Shown here one piece after another: positions 1 through 11,231 of a stretch of 64,000 bases of DNA. Positions within the stretch are counted from its first letter, which is position 1. Every line of letters starts with the position of its first letter. The stretch lies in NCBI RefSeq assembly GCF_019279795.1, contig NC_056733.1, positions 1,119,079,907-1,119,143,906 on the forward strand, in the 5' to 3' direction. The notes beneath the pieces are model-generated. The model did not search any database. It had not been told where the DNA came from and was given only the letters and a program-made list of their open reading frames with translations. Made by a program: the position numbers and the translations under genes. This stretch comes from Protopterus annectens. Lineage: Eukaryota; Chordata; Ceratodontiformes; Protopteridae.

Positions 1-1208
1 TTTCCCTTATACCCACTATATAATGAGATAGGCTTCATTCTGCCGTGATCCCAAATAGGATAAAATGGGTATTATGAAATGAAATAATAAAATGAACATG
101 GTGTGCCTGTAAATGACACTATATATGACTTCAAGTTAGTGCCCAGTGACCCTCAAGTTCCTTCACAGACTGCTGTATTACCAGCCATTACCATGAGTAG
201 GCAGAGGTCACCATTGTACTTGCTGTGATACCATCTGTCAACTCCAGCAAGAGAGGGCTGTCCAACAAATGCTCTTATATTCCCAGGCTGGCCATCTGAA
301 GTTGGTCCACTACTCAAATGTGGATTGCCAGTGTTGAGGCTGGATAACCTGCCCCGTACACCAGCGAGATTGTTTGGCTGTAGTATTTATATCTGCTGCC
401 TACTTTTCTTCCCTTCCTCATCTTATCACATCTTTCTTTTGTTCTTTAGTGTATGCTCTGCATTCCTGTTGTATGTTTGCTGTGAGTTTCTGTGGCTTTA
501 GTTGTCGTTAACAACTTTGGTTTCCAATTCAACAAAGTGCATAGAAAAATGCAAGTGAGAACTGTAGAGGGTAAGCAAATTACAGGGGTTTTCTAGTGAA
601 GTCACAAACATGATTCAGTATAAACTTGCTAACAGAGCCCAGAGAACCGCTGTTGTAAAGTTTTTTGTTTTTTTTTATAATTTGACACCACTGCTTTGTC
701 TCATTTATTTGATGCTTATATTTACTGTGCCTTAATTTACATTCTTGTACCACATATAGCTTACTGTACCTAGTATTAATATGTTACATAGGTAGAACAG
801 AGGAGTCAAAGGCAAGTAGTAGAATCCATCACTCTAACATGAGTGAGACATGTGCTTAAAGCTGCTGCATTAAAAAAAAAAACGTAACTTGTGACCGAGT
901 TGATAGTTATCTGCAAGGTAACTGCAACTCATGAGTTATTTACTTCTGTAAGACATAGTAGTCTCACAGTTTGAAAAGTTGATCTGATGAAGAAGTCCAG
1001 TTGGTCGACAAAAGTGCTTATTATAAATCAGAGCTGAGTTAAACTGGTGACTTAATTCTGTTCAAGTTTATTTCTTCAGTACCTTTATAGAAGATTACTA
1101 ATGCTCCTGTTCAAAACCATGCTAATCCCCTTAATAAGCTTTCAGCTCTGTTCTTCCTGTATTAATTGTTGCTGTTATCTTTTTTTCTGATTCTCTCCCA
1201 TGGGTCCT

Positions 1209-1403
1209 ATCTCCAGTGTATTACTTTATTCTAATGTATTATTGGTTCATCACCCAACCTGCCCCCATTGTACAAATACCTTAATAGTATAGGACCCCCC
1301 CCCCCTTGGTGTAATCTCCAGCTCATTACTCTGTATCTTTATTCTAATGGAATATGTTGTTTGACTCCCATCCAACCCACCCCATAGTACAAGTAATTTA
1401 ATG
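1209..1403. repeat. Imperfect direct duplication of about 90 bp
   Basis: The block at about 1209-1287, starting ATCTCCAGTGTATTAC and ending near TACAAATACCTTAATAG, recurs at 1314-1403 as ATCTCCAGCTCATTAC through TACAAGTAATTTAATG. Both copies share the 'TTTATTCTAATG', 'CCCA(T)CCAACC' and 'TACAA.TA..TTAAT' blocks in the same order. A C-rich spacer lies between them. It is probably a local tandem duplication, or two copies of one old repeat tail. Confidence 0.6.
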
Positions 1404-1639
1404 TTTTTTTTTTCATCTATTTCTCTTTTTTGTCTTCTTGTCTGTATAGCCTATGTGTCACATTCAATGACGAACAATAAAAATGTGTGGATGTATAACT
1501 AACCATTTTTTAATATATTATTAGGATATATTGAGGAACAATCGAAGCAACAGTTCTGTTGCTCCTCAACTCAAATGCATTACTGTTAACTATATGACTG
1601 TAATGTTTTTTAAATACTGTGTTAACACTTTTTGACTAT

Positions 1640-1735
1640 ATAACATGGAGCTTTTCTTCCCAGGCCTCCACTGAAAATGGGCTTTTTTGCCCAGTCGGAC
1701 ACTCCCTGTAAATAAATGTAAAATAAAATAATTCT
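1640..1735 (+). repeat. Possible LINE 3' tail (low confidence)
   Basis: The stretch 'CCAGGCCTCCACTGAAAATG', followed by 'GCCCAGTCGGACACTCCC' and then AAATAAA-type repeats at 1710-1732, resembles the 3' end of vertebrate LINEs. Those ends have a small hairpin-like GC segment followed by short A-rich repeats. No coding part is attached, so the clade cannot be named. It could also be coincidence. Confidence 0.3.
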
Positions 1736-4541
1736 GACTTTTTGACTGTTTATTACTTTTGCTTATAATTCTAAGTTTAAGAGTTTTTATTTTTCATTTT
1801 TCTCAAATAATAAGGAAGGGAATGCCATCTGCTATCTTCACATCGGGGACGGTTATCTCCTCGCATCTCTGCTGTAATTTAGAGTTTGATATATAAATAT
1901 GAAGAGGGCAGAAACCTCCTTTTCTGATTAGAGCACTTAAAATTTACACTTTAGAAAGATTTTTATTTTTTTATCATGCTTTGATAATGGCACTTTTTCA
2001 GTCCATGCCTAGCACATCAGTGTAGAACCACACTGTACCTTTTATGTTAATGTGCTCTGTAATTTTCCAGGCATCAGTATGTGCCTGTAGTGTGACTTAT
2101 ATGTTATTACCTGCATCCATCATATCATGCTTGGAAATACTAGTTTGTCTTGTCTGTCGCTGCTGTTTGCCTAGGTCATTTCTTTCTTTGGTCTAGGATT
2201 AATTCCGTTTTGTTAACACAAAACCATGCTGACCCATATTGTACTTTATCTTGAATTAAAACGTAGATGTAGTATGCATTGCTTGAGTTTAGTACCAGAC
2301 TTTATTTTGTGTTACCTAGTAACAATGCATGTCTGCATCATATTTTCATTGAGTTCCTACAGAGTTCATCTGTATGTACCTGTTTTTTTACAGTCACATC
2401 ATTTTCCTGCAGTAAAAGACCGTGGCTTAGCCAATATCTCAAGTAGCTCATTGCTAGTGTTAAGATGATAGCTGGTCCTTTCTTCACTCTAATTGTTTTC
2501 TTATACATTTGTCTTTGAAATTACTTCTAGCATACACCACCATTTCACAGAGAAAATATTTCCTCAGATCTGAAAAAAAAAAAAAAAAAAAAGGTACCAA
2601 CATGCAGTTCCACTAACAGTTTTGTGTATCTTACTAATTGGAATGAGACTTTGACCTTGCATGCCTCTGAGAGATGTGTGCAAGTTTTGATAATGTGCTG
2701 TCTTTTCTTTCATGTTGCTCATGATGAGTTCCTTCCATTTATTTTTTGTTTCTTCCCTGTATTTTTTTATCAAATATACTTACAAAACACTTAGTGTGGA
2801 ATATTTTCTGCTTTATTGTGTTATACTTACAAAACAGTTACATATCATAAAGCAGCCAGTGCATGGTGACACCTTGCCCCCTTTATTTCGTAAATATACC
2901 CTTCTTTACATATAGTGCCATCTTCCTCGTTCTAAATGCTACTTTGTCAGGCTGTCATTTTAGCTTTGTATCATCACATGTTCTATCCCCCAGGACTTTT
3001 TCTTGGTTAAGAGCTCTGTTACTTGTTCTCAGTTGTCATATGTTTTACATTTTTAATGAATATTATTTAAACTTATTCTGTGAAAGGAGAATACAAGCAA
3101 ATGTTAACTCATAGAATACAAATGTTTTGTAAACCTTTCAGAAGTAATAGTTTGCTGTCTTTCCCGTTTGCTGACGTGTATTCTTTACAGGTTAAAAGGC
3201 CATTTCACTGTGTTAGAGAGGGAAGGGATTAAAAGTGTTGCTAAAACCTGAAAGCACTAATATAACAGGGACACAGCCTGCTGGAGGTGCAGGAGCATCT
3301 TGTGTTCGCCCTGAGGCTAGCCAGCTGGTGGATGTGTGCTCTTTTGGCTGCCTGTTCCAGCACAAGAGCTAGCCCTTTCTGTGGGGGGTCGGTTGCTGGT
3401 CAGAACAGTGCATGAAGAAAAGACAAGCTTTAAAACACCTCATCTGTAATGGCAGTGCAGCTGGCACCAGCTACTGGTGCACAGCAGGAGGGTCGAAGGT
3501 CAAAGAGGCAGTTGTTTCACACTCGGTGGTGGCTGCAAGGGCCTTGTAGATTAATCTGCTTTATTAACTTCTGTCTATTAGATAATTGATGCAGTGACTG
3601 ACAGTGTGTCTTTCCGAATGAGGCTTTTTTACTCCCTCTCCATTCATTTTGAATAATGTCTTCTAAATTGGCTGCTTTAAGGAGTAATTAAATGTATCTG
3701 TAATGTGGCAGAGGCTCTTTACACTGCATTTAACTCACCAGTGTCTTTCTGCAGAGCAGCCATTGTGTTTCTACAGCTTGCTTTTTTTATTTTGTTAATA
3801 AAAATTGAAAGAAAATCCCAACGATGTGTGTGTTTTATAGTTCCATATTTAAATTTTGTTGAGACAGTTTACTGTCACTATTTAATTATTTTTATTTATT
3901 TGTTTTTTTTGCAGACGTATTTTAGAAATCTTCCTAACTGTTACTGCATGTGGGTTTTTCAGGCTGCTTTTACAAAAGGTTAAGGCTGCCTTTTCCTCTC
4001 TGAGGGATTTTAGCACCCCAGTTGGTTTTGCTGTTAGCACAGGTTATTATTCTGTTCTATTCCGATTCTTTGTCTGCATGTAATATAGAGTGTTTATATT
4101 CCATGAGAGGTAATCCCAAGTTAAGATCTCATTAGAATGGCTATGAGCAGAAACGTAGGTGTGTTACAGAAGTTAGTAGTGCATACATTAAAATCTGGTA
4201 TGTGTGAATCGAAGAATGCTATACTTGTTTCCAGATGTTGGAAGGAAAGCCATTGCAATACATAAGCAAAACAAAATAGAAAGAGCACAGTAGCACTGCA
4301 TCATGGGGTTATATTATAAATGCAAAGGCATTTGCTAAGTTCATAACAGTTTTAGACAGGAAGATAATCTATTGCTTTGAGCACCACTGATAAACCATAG
4401 AGATGTCTAAACAATAAAATCCTTCAGAGAGGTGAAGCATTGGAAGGTATTTCAGCTCAGGTGTGACCATAGTACAGTGTAAAGGAAACAAAGAGCAAAT
4501 CCAGTAGTAAAGGTGGGATTGTGTCTGGTACCTAAGGAAAG

Positions 4542-4589
4542 CTGTGGCGACCCCTAACCGAGAAAAGCCGAAAGAAACAACAACAACAA
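4542..4589 (+). mobile_element. RTE-type LINE 3' tail only (48-bp insertion)
   Basis: The segment runs CTGTGGCGACCCCTAACC to AGCCGAAAGAAA and ends in (CAA)n. This is the same 3' end as the RTE element at 15008-16199, whose complement also has GCTGTGGCGACCC and AGCCGAAAGAAG before its trinucleotide tail. The 11-mer CCTAAGGAAAG directly precedes it (4531-4541) and directly follows it (4590-4600), so it is a clean target-site duplication. This is an extreme 5' truncation of a reverse-transcribed RTE, or an RTE-mobilised short element. Confidence 0.85.
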
Positions 4590-4837
4590 CCTAAGGAAAG
4601 ACAGGATGAGTAAAGTAATAGAGAATGGAGAACTGGTTTCAGATGGTGAAAAGGTGTTTGTGAAAGGGACTGTTTAACAAAATCTTTGCAGGTTTGGGAG
4701 AGTGATGAAAATACTCATATTCTTTGGTCATTGGGAATATGGAGCAGATGAAATGGAAAAGAGGAGATAATGCACACTTCCATTTATATTTAGTGTTGTA
4801 TGATTACTGGTAATGGGCAATAAAAGCCCTGCCATAA

Positions 4838-5366
4838 TACTCAGTATCGTATAGACTGCTAAGAGGTAACATATATCTGGCATACAAAGCATCCTCAATA
4901 CTGATGGATTTATTGCACATTATCAAGTCCAATGGCAACAAAAATACTCAGCGTAGGGATCTAAATGTCTTCTGCAACATCAACAGAATGGTTTGGAGGG
5001 ACAGATATATATTGCAGAGGATACCTGTGCTCTGGAACAGACCCCCCATCCATATAAAACAAAGTTCATCCCTGTCCAAATTCAAGTGCATACTGAACCT
5101 ATGGATGGGAAACAAAAACATTTCCTGCAGGACTGCCCCCTGTGCTACTAATGGACAGAGGCAGCTCCCAAATGCTTTACCCCATGCATGGGCCCCCCTC
5201 AAATTATCTATGGTATGATCCAGTTGATATATGTTTATCGGATATGGGATGGGTAAGGCCAGTCTTTAACCAAATGGGATAGGTTAATTCAAGCACAAAA
5301 AGGGAAATTGGCTGAGCTAAAAATGGCTCACAAAGGCAGCTAGCCTAGTACTTACTTATGAACCTG
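4838..5366 (+). mobile_element. CR1-clade LINE, 3' fragment
   Basis: Translation from about 4838 gives the end of the CR1 ORF2 seen elsewhere in the window: a YSVSYRLLRGN-like stretch, then a leucine/histidine block (MDLLHI), then 'MVWRDRYILQRIPVLWN' and 'IKQSSSLSKFK'. The 3' UTR follows and ends with 'TAGCCTAGTACTTACTTATG' near 5341-5360, matching the CR1 3' ends at 13.86 kb and 36.96 kb. It is 5' truncated within the C-terminal part of the reverse transcriptase ORF. There are no intact domains. Confidence 0.85.
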
Positions 5367-6225
5367 TAAAAGAAGGTTAGCTGGCATAGAGGCAAAAGTA
5401 TTTTTAGTACGTAGTAGATTGAAGGTACCAAAGAAACTTATATTCTTAAAATTCAAGCCTAGTCTTGCACAGTAAATTGCGGAAGATGGAAAAAATTTGC
5501 AGAGGCATTTGATTCTTCTCAAGACCAAGTGTTAAAAGAAAAGAGAATGTGTAAAATTGTGGAAGGTTTTGGAGCAGACAACTTGAACTTTTTTTTCCAC
5601 TCCCTCTCACGCAGCTGTCCATTATCTGTCACCATCTCCTATCCTCCTCCACTACTTCCCCAGTCTCCTCACTGTACCCACCTTAGCTTCCCCTGCCTTA
5701 GCCTGACCAATGCCTGAGACCACTGAGGAGATCGAGGATGCTGGTGCTGTGTCATACTGCTGCTGGGGAGTGTGCTGTACCCCCTCCCACCCAGCAATAG
5801 CCTTGCAAGCTGTGCAGTTGCTGCTTATGAGAGATGCATGCATTGTTCTGCAAGTGCACAACCTCCTGACCAAGTGGTTTACCATCTGCAGCACAGACCA
5901 CACCTGGCTGTTAATGCTACTGTTTTAGTGGGCATAGGCGACCTTCCTCCCCCAGGATGGGTGAACTGGTGTCATCCCCTCACTTCCATTCTTTCCCCAC
6001 TTTCGTTCCATTGTGTGCTCATGCCACTAGTCAAAACTAGGTAATTTGGGGCACAGTAAGGGCTTTATCCCGGTGCACCACCCGGCTGACCTTAGATGGC
6101 ATTAAGTTTGGTAAAAAAGTCAACTTGTCTGTCAAGCTGCATGCCAGTATATTTTACAGATTTCAAATGCTTTAGAAGGATATGTACAGGCTGAAGAATA
6201 CAGCAAAAGGTTGATGATATGACCT
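5367..6225. other. Unassigned sequence between CR1 fragment and DIRS-1
   Basis: It contains a pyrimidine-rich stretch (5590-5710) and several overlapping short open frames in both directions at about 5650-6050. None of the translations resembles a known family, and the open frames come from the locally higher GC content. No repeat boundary was found. Confidence 0.5.
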
Positions 6226-6480
6226 GATGTTGTTATTAGAGCCAACCTCAGTATCTTTTAGAAGCTGTGGATCCTGGGCTGTGACTCCCCTCCTACCCAT
6301 AATCCCTCTCTTCCTTCAGTTACTTTAGATTGAGTTTGCCAACTTATCAAGAAGGATGTATTTTCGAGGGCTCTGATGTTAATTTCAGTTAAGTCCTCAG
6401 TGCCATTTGTGGCAGTTTTTTCCTCCCATCATCATCCTCTTAATATCTATGCTTATATCCATATTACTGAAAAAAGGGGC

Positions 6481-9110
6481 GTGGGGCTTAAAGGGATCAA
6501 AAAGTGCATGACCTGCGGCCATAAGATTCCTCTGCAGGACCCACTGTTTCTGTGTGCCTACTGTTTGGGAACATCTCATCTTGAAGTTGAATGGGAAGAT
6601 TGTGCGTCATTTGGTACTAGGGCCCAACAAGGCTGTAGGAACATATTGGCTTTAAAAGGCTTTATTCCTGCCCTACCAGGTATTTTTACCCAGCTGCTGG
6701 CCTCGTCTTCTACACCTTCTGTGTCCCCAGCTAAATCAGGGGACAAGCCATGGCAAAAGAGAAGGAGACATTAAAGGAAAAAGGAAGAAAGATAAAGTAC
6801 CAGAAAAATGGGCAGACAAGACCAGGAAACATTCTCCAGTCCCATGGGTACCCTTGGGTCTGACACCAAAACTTCTTACACTAATGAATCCAACTCCTAC
6901 TCAAATCCGGTCACCAACGCCCCCTCCTTGATTCTCACCAGAGCCAGTAAGCCTTCAACACCATTCTGCCTTCCTGCAAGAGAGGCAGTAATCAAGACCA
7001 CCTTCAGTGGCTTCATCTTCTAGGTCCGCTCTTTCATCAAGGAACCTTACCAAGGCAGATGTTGACAGGATGATGCAGAGATTCCTTTGTATGCAAATTC
7101 AACTAGATTTACACTCGATGCAATCCACACTGGGCATTCTAGGAACAGCTCCAACAAGCCCTCCATTAATATGTCCTATTTCGGTCCATCCATCGAACTC
7201 CAAGGCCCACAGGTTCAAACCTTCCAGGAACATCCCCACTGGTGCAGACAGTCTTGTTGACTTTGATACAGCATCCCGTACTCTCTTGGCTTTCTTTGGA
7301 TCGGGATAAGCCTCTGTGTCAAAGAGTCGGTGCTGGGGCTTGAAGTGTGGATTCAGCACCAAACTTTCAGAGCCATTTCTCCCCTTGGTGCCTTTGCACA
7401 TGATAGCTTGGCTCTGTTGTCAACTTCAGATCTGGGACAGGTCAGGTCAGGGAGGCTCTTCCTACATCTCGTTCTGAGAGTAGGGAAGTCTCTTCAGCCC
7501 TGATCTCTGCCTCGACATTCAAAGCTTTCGAGTGGGTTTTTGTTAGACCAAGAAAAGAGGTGCCTTTTACAAGCTTGGCTCCATCCCAACTCCTTTTGAA
7601 CATTGTGTCTGACTCTGCATATTCAGATTGACAGTGACAGTCATTTTCATTTAGTCTCAGGGCTGCTTGCCACATGAGCTCCCAGTCTAATTCTGACCCA
7701 TTTTCAGAAGTCCCATCAAGGCAGGGTCCCAGACAACAGACATGTGAAAGGAGACATTTCAGTTCCTCCCTAGAATCAGTCACAGAAGTCACAGACTTGG
7801 ATGACTGGGATGGATCACCCAGATTCCCTCTAGAGGACGTCCCCTTTGGTGACATTTTTGAATTGATGAAACAACAAGGGGGGTTGGTCCACCGATACAC
7901 CCTCCCCTGAGAAGTTTGCATTTATCGAGGCTTTTGGAGCAGGCTGTTCTACCTCCTGGCTGGTGCCACCTGCTGATGCATGTATAGACCTGGTAGCTCA
8001 GTGGGCCTGGAATGATCATTATACTACAGAACCAATCCTATGAAGCCAGATAAAATCTTGGTTACACCTAAGGATAGAGCACACTGGAGCAAGTGTCCCC
8101 CCAGTAGATGCCATGGTTGTGGTGGCAGCCACTAAGGTGGAACTCTTAATGTTGGACAGGTTTGGGAAATGGACGTATGCATCATTGACTTTCACAGTCA
8201 GAGTGCTGACCTATCTGGCCCACGTGATGTGTTTCCAGAGGGGCTTGACTAAGGAACTTACCAAGTCCCTCTCAAGTAACCTAGCCAGACATCCAGAAAA
8301 TAGTGGATTCCCAGTTGTCTGCCTTACAGATGATATCCAGTGTATCCATGTGTCTGCTTTCTAATGCAGCTGATGGTATGGCTAGAGCATCAGGAATCTG
8401 CATAGCCATTCCCAGTCCCTCCTGGATGTGATTGTGTAATTTTGCAGAAGGCTTCACGATATCCCCTACATTAACACCCCTCTTTGATGATTCCACACTC
8501 CTTGGACCAAAGGTTAAAGAAAATCTCATCAAGATGACAAGACCCTGTCTGCCATTTGAATCAGCTTCTCTACTCCTCAAAGAAACTTTTCCAGGAACCA
8601 GAAGGGTGGAAAGAAGGGTAACCATTTGAAATGTTGGGAACTGCTAATGCGAGTCACAAAATACAGAGACTGAATGGCAGAAAGAACTGACTTAAAATAT
8701 ACCAACTCTGAGAGGCCATTTCTTGGAATATTTCCTTTTCTCTGAGGTATGTCAATATCGGAGTTGGTATATATAAGTTTGGGGGATATGGGGTTGCAGG
8801 GGGGCTTGCTCCACCTGCAAATGTAGCTTAAAGGAGAAGGGAGATTTTAATGGTTCCCTGTTCTCCTCTGTTTTCAGTCTTTTTTTTTTTTTCAGCTTAT
8901 CATCACTTGGCATTTTGAGTGCCAACATTTCACCTGGGGACCAGTAAGAAGATGTGGTTCAGCAAATCCCAAGGGTTTAACAAAGGTGCTCCTGCGGACA
9001 CTCCTCTCAAGGCAGAGGAGGGGGACCATTTTCAATGGATGTTGCTCCAGGGGCAGAGGCAGACCACAGAGTCAAGGATTCATTGCACCCTCAAATCTGG
9101 TAGGCCATCA
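6481..9110 (+). pseudogene. DIRS-1 gag (broken)
   Basis: The N-terminal cysteine cluster is recognisable: 'KCMTCGHKIPLQDP', then 'LCAYCLGTSHLEVE', matching 'KCTECGHKLSLADG' and 'CVRCLGVEHLSSGC' in DIRS-3. It probably forms a zinc-binding module of the structural protein. Further conserved islands follow: 'DLDDWDGSPRFPLEDVPFGD' near 7795-7855, a membrane-like 'SFTVRVLTYLAHV' segment near 8190-8230, and the basic C-terminal segment split by the MITE. Stops and frameshifts separate every island, so no Gag can be made. The frame moves at least four times. Confidence 0.8.
8617..8945. mobile_element. MITE inserted in DIRS-1 gag
   Basis: Gag reads through 'NQKGGKK' up to 8616 and resumes 'MWFSKSQG' at 8952, matching 'NQKGQKKMWFRKSQ' of DIRS-3. 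The 329 bp between is therefore foreign. Its ends are imperfect inverted repeats: the left has GGTAACCATTTGAAATGTTG and the complement of the right has GGTGAAATGTTGGCACTC after GGTCCCC. AAGAAG flanks both sides (8611-8616 and 8946-8951), possibly part of a longer decayed duplication. An internal palindrome pairs TACCAACTCTGA (about 8700) with GGAGTTGGTA (about 8760). A hAT-type non-autonomous transposon is most likely. It has no coding capacity. Confidence 0.7.
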
Positions 9111-9440
9111 CACTAGATACTTGGGTGTTGAAATAATCACCAGAGGTTATACAATTCCCTTTGTTTCCTGTCCTCTAAAGAAAAGAAGAATTCTCACAGT
9201 GCTGCCTGGTAAGATGGAATTCTCAACAGCAGAAGTCTTAAAGCTGTTGGAAAAAAGGAGTTATCCAGCAGGACCCCTTAGACCAGTTAGAATCTGGAGT
9301 CTATTCCAGTTTATTTTTAGTTCCAAAAAAGAGAGGAGACCTAAAGCAAATTTTTGAACAAAGTTCCAGATAGCCACTGTTCAGTCCATTCCATTCTACA
9401 TCTTCCGAAGACAACACAAAAAGAAAAATCTAGCAAGGCT
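9111..9440 (+). pseudogene. DIRS-1 reverse transcriptase N-terminal fragment
   Basis: 'ITRGYTIPF' aligns with 'ISRGYRIPF' of DIRS-3, and 'EVLKLLEKRSYP' aligns with 'EIWLLLGKRSHP'. The RT start follows as 'SSKKERRPK' and, after a frameshift, a segment matching 'FRMVTLQSVLPLL'. The sequence then departs from DIRS before catalytic motif A, so no active site is present. Confidence 0.7.
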
Positions 9441-10337
9441 AGGCTTTCCGCTCTGTGATACCTTAAACCTCTTGTATTAGCGGCGACATGGGATATATGC
9501 AAATTACCCTTTAAGGATATCAGGTGTTCTGAATGTCCATAACTTTTTCTTTTAAGTCTGTTTATGGACAATCTCAGGCCAATAAAGCCAAACCCCACTA
9601 GCTGTGGACATGCATGTTTCTGCCTTCTGATGGCATCATCAGCACAGCATAAGTGGCAACTTTCTTCAGCTGACAGTGGATGAGCGTCGCTTGTGCTGCA
9701 AAGTTTTGCCACTTGAGCTTTATTCAGTACCCAGAACATTTAACAAAAGTATTGATCATGATAAGTAAAGCTTTACAAAAGACTATTTTCATAAGTTCCC
9801 CTACCTGGCAAGCCCCAATCAGTGAACTTCCTAATAACATCCCTTCAGTAGATACTCCTGTGGATCCACTCTGTGGAGGTGCCTTTCATTTAGGAGGCAT
9901 CCATTCTGACATTATCTCACAGATTTCCTTCTTACACATGGAGCTGGACACTTCCCAGTCTTTCTTACTGATGGAGAAAGCCTAGGAAGTAAAGGCCTTG
10001 ATGCTGTGGATGAGGTTGTAGAGTGCCTAATCTGAGACTCTACTGCATCTTTTGGACTTGATGTCATCCATGAGATGCATGATGCCGTTTGCATACATGA
10101 AGTTGTAAATATTGCAATAAACTGTAGGGTGTCAGTGGATGCAAAACCACCATATGTTGACATAGCTTCTTTTGGTGTCAAATCACTATCATTGTGTCAC
10201 TGCAGAGTGGAAAAAGCTCCCTCCAGCCTCTGTGGGTATCCCATTCTTTCAGCAAAACCCGACACAGAGCCTGATGAAAGATGCTTCCCAGATATGGTTG
10301 CCAGTTACCCTTTTCTTTCATACTGTCCAGAATAACT
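9441..10337. other. Unclassified block between DIRS-1 and CR1
   Basis: Unlike its neighbours it matches no other copy in this window. The part at 9480-9740 looks repeat-like (GCGGCGACATGGG, TCTGATGGCATCATCAGCAC). The part at 9990-10330 has open frames on both strands of 86 and 89 codons that overlap each other; neither translation resembles a family I know. It could be an older transposon fragment. I do not assign it. Confidence 0.4.
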
Positions 10338-11206
10338 GAACACCTGTGAGAGATGCACTTATATAGCCAAACTGGAAGCAAGGCTCTCTTCACCCAAGAC
10401 TGGACTAGACAGTCAAGAGGAGAAGGTAAACATTTGCACCGCACCACACTCATCACATAGTCCCTCAAAACCTACACCACCAAAACACACACATAGAAAC
10501 ACAAAACATGCACCTACATTCACGGAGGCTCTCAATAAAAATCTGCCCAAGCAACAGAGACCTCCAAAGCAGAAACACAAGCAACATCCACCCCCCCCAA
10601 CACAACCCAAATGACACATAGCCCACAAACTCAGTGTGCCACTCAACCACAGCCCATAAGTCATAACAACATACCCAACACTCTAGTCATAGGTGATTCT
10701 ATTGTCAGGCACATTGATGTTCCACTCACCAGGCTAAACAAGGCGAAAGTTACTGTCAGCTGCTTATCGGGTGCCAGGATCCGCCACATAACGCACGCAT
10801 GCAGGTTACTCCACAAGTACAAATATGACTCTGTCATTGTTCATGTTGGTGTGAATGACCTGAGACGTACCTCCCTGGACTACATGAAAAGAGACATGGA
10901 GGAGCTCTCCGATCTTGTAGCCCAGGCAGGTATGACCCCAGCCCTGAGTAGCATCCTGCCTTCACCTAGAGTGATACCACAGTACAAGGACAAACTGATT
11001 GACTTCAACAATTGGCTAAGCTTCTGGTGTCATTCTAAGGGGATCCAGTATCTGTCTGCCTGGGATGACATAATTGACAGACCACGATGCTTTTCCAGAG
11101 ATGGTCTACACCTGTCGCCCTTCAGATTCCGGATACTGGCTAAGGCTCTTGCCACCCCTATAGTGCCATTTTTAGGCAAGGTTCAAATGACAAATTCACA
11201 ACCGTA
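10338..11206 (+). pseudogene. CR1 ORF1 with SGNH esterase domain (5'-truncated)
   Basis: The readable C-terminal part (10611-11206, 198 codons, ending in a stop) holds an SGNH/GDSL-hydrolase fold signature. Block I is 'LVIGDSIVRHID', the oxyanion-region glycine is in 'SCLSGARIRHI', 'VHVGVNDLRR' is the block III Gly/Asn region, and 'DGLHLSPFRF' near the end carries the catalytic Asp-His pair. In CR1 elements this ORF1 product binds RNA or membrane lipid and helps retrotransposition. A cysteine pair and a Lys/Pro/His-rich linker precede the esterase (10340-10610) but are broken by frameshifts. All catalytic positions are still visible, so the domain is well preserved for an old copy. Confidence 0.88.
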
Positions 11207-11231
11207 ACAGGTACAAGCAAGCAAAATCTGA

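Larger units (their letters stand above)
1..4530. other. Intronic or intergenic DNA, no gene recognised
   Basis: AT-rich sequence with homopolymer runs, for example a C run near 1293-1305 and an A run near 2573-2592. The short open frames here have no family resemblance and no splice context that I trust. A sub-stretch at about 3560-3700 has a clean, TAATTGAT-type AT-rich texture without repeat features. I see no RNA gene. Confidence 0.6.
6226..9440 (+). mobile_element. DIRS-1: 5' half of a decayed DIRS-type retrotransposon
   Basis: The left boundary is set by a terminal-repeat-like stretch at about 6250-6340. 'CTCCTACCCATAATCCCTC' and 'GAGTTTGCC' correspond to 'CTCCCCTTACCCATAATCCC' and 'TAGTTTGCC' in the left repeat of the near-complete DIRS at 43017. 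It is followed by gag (about 6480-9110) and the start of the reverse transcriptase (about 9110-9440), in the same order as DIRS-3. The element stops within the RT before motif A; RNase H, recombinase and right repeat are missing. A MITE interrupts gag at 8617-8945. Confidence 0.8.

Noticed and set aside
960-1080. Possible Penelope 3' end (CTGATGAAGAAGTCC, then GTCGACAAAAGTGCTTATT)
   Set aside because: The pattern is reminiscent of Penelope-type 3' regions but too short and has no coding part or duplication.
3900-3990. Candidate exon after TTTTTTTTGCAG at about 3914
   Set aside because: The sequence after the acceptor-like site does not match the exportin family's following segment and has no matching donor in frame.
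5650-6045. Overlapping open frames of 72-90 codons on both strands
   Set aside because: They overlap each other in three frames in a GC-richer patch, resemble no family, and have no splice or promoter context.
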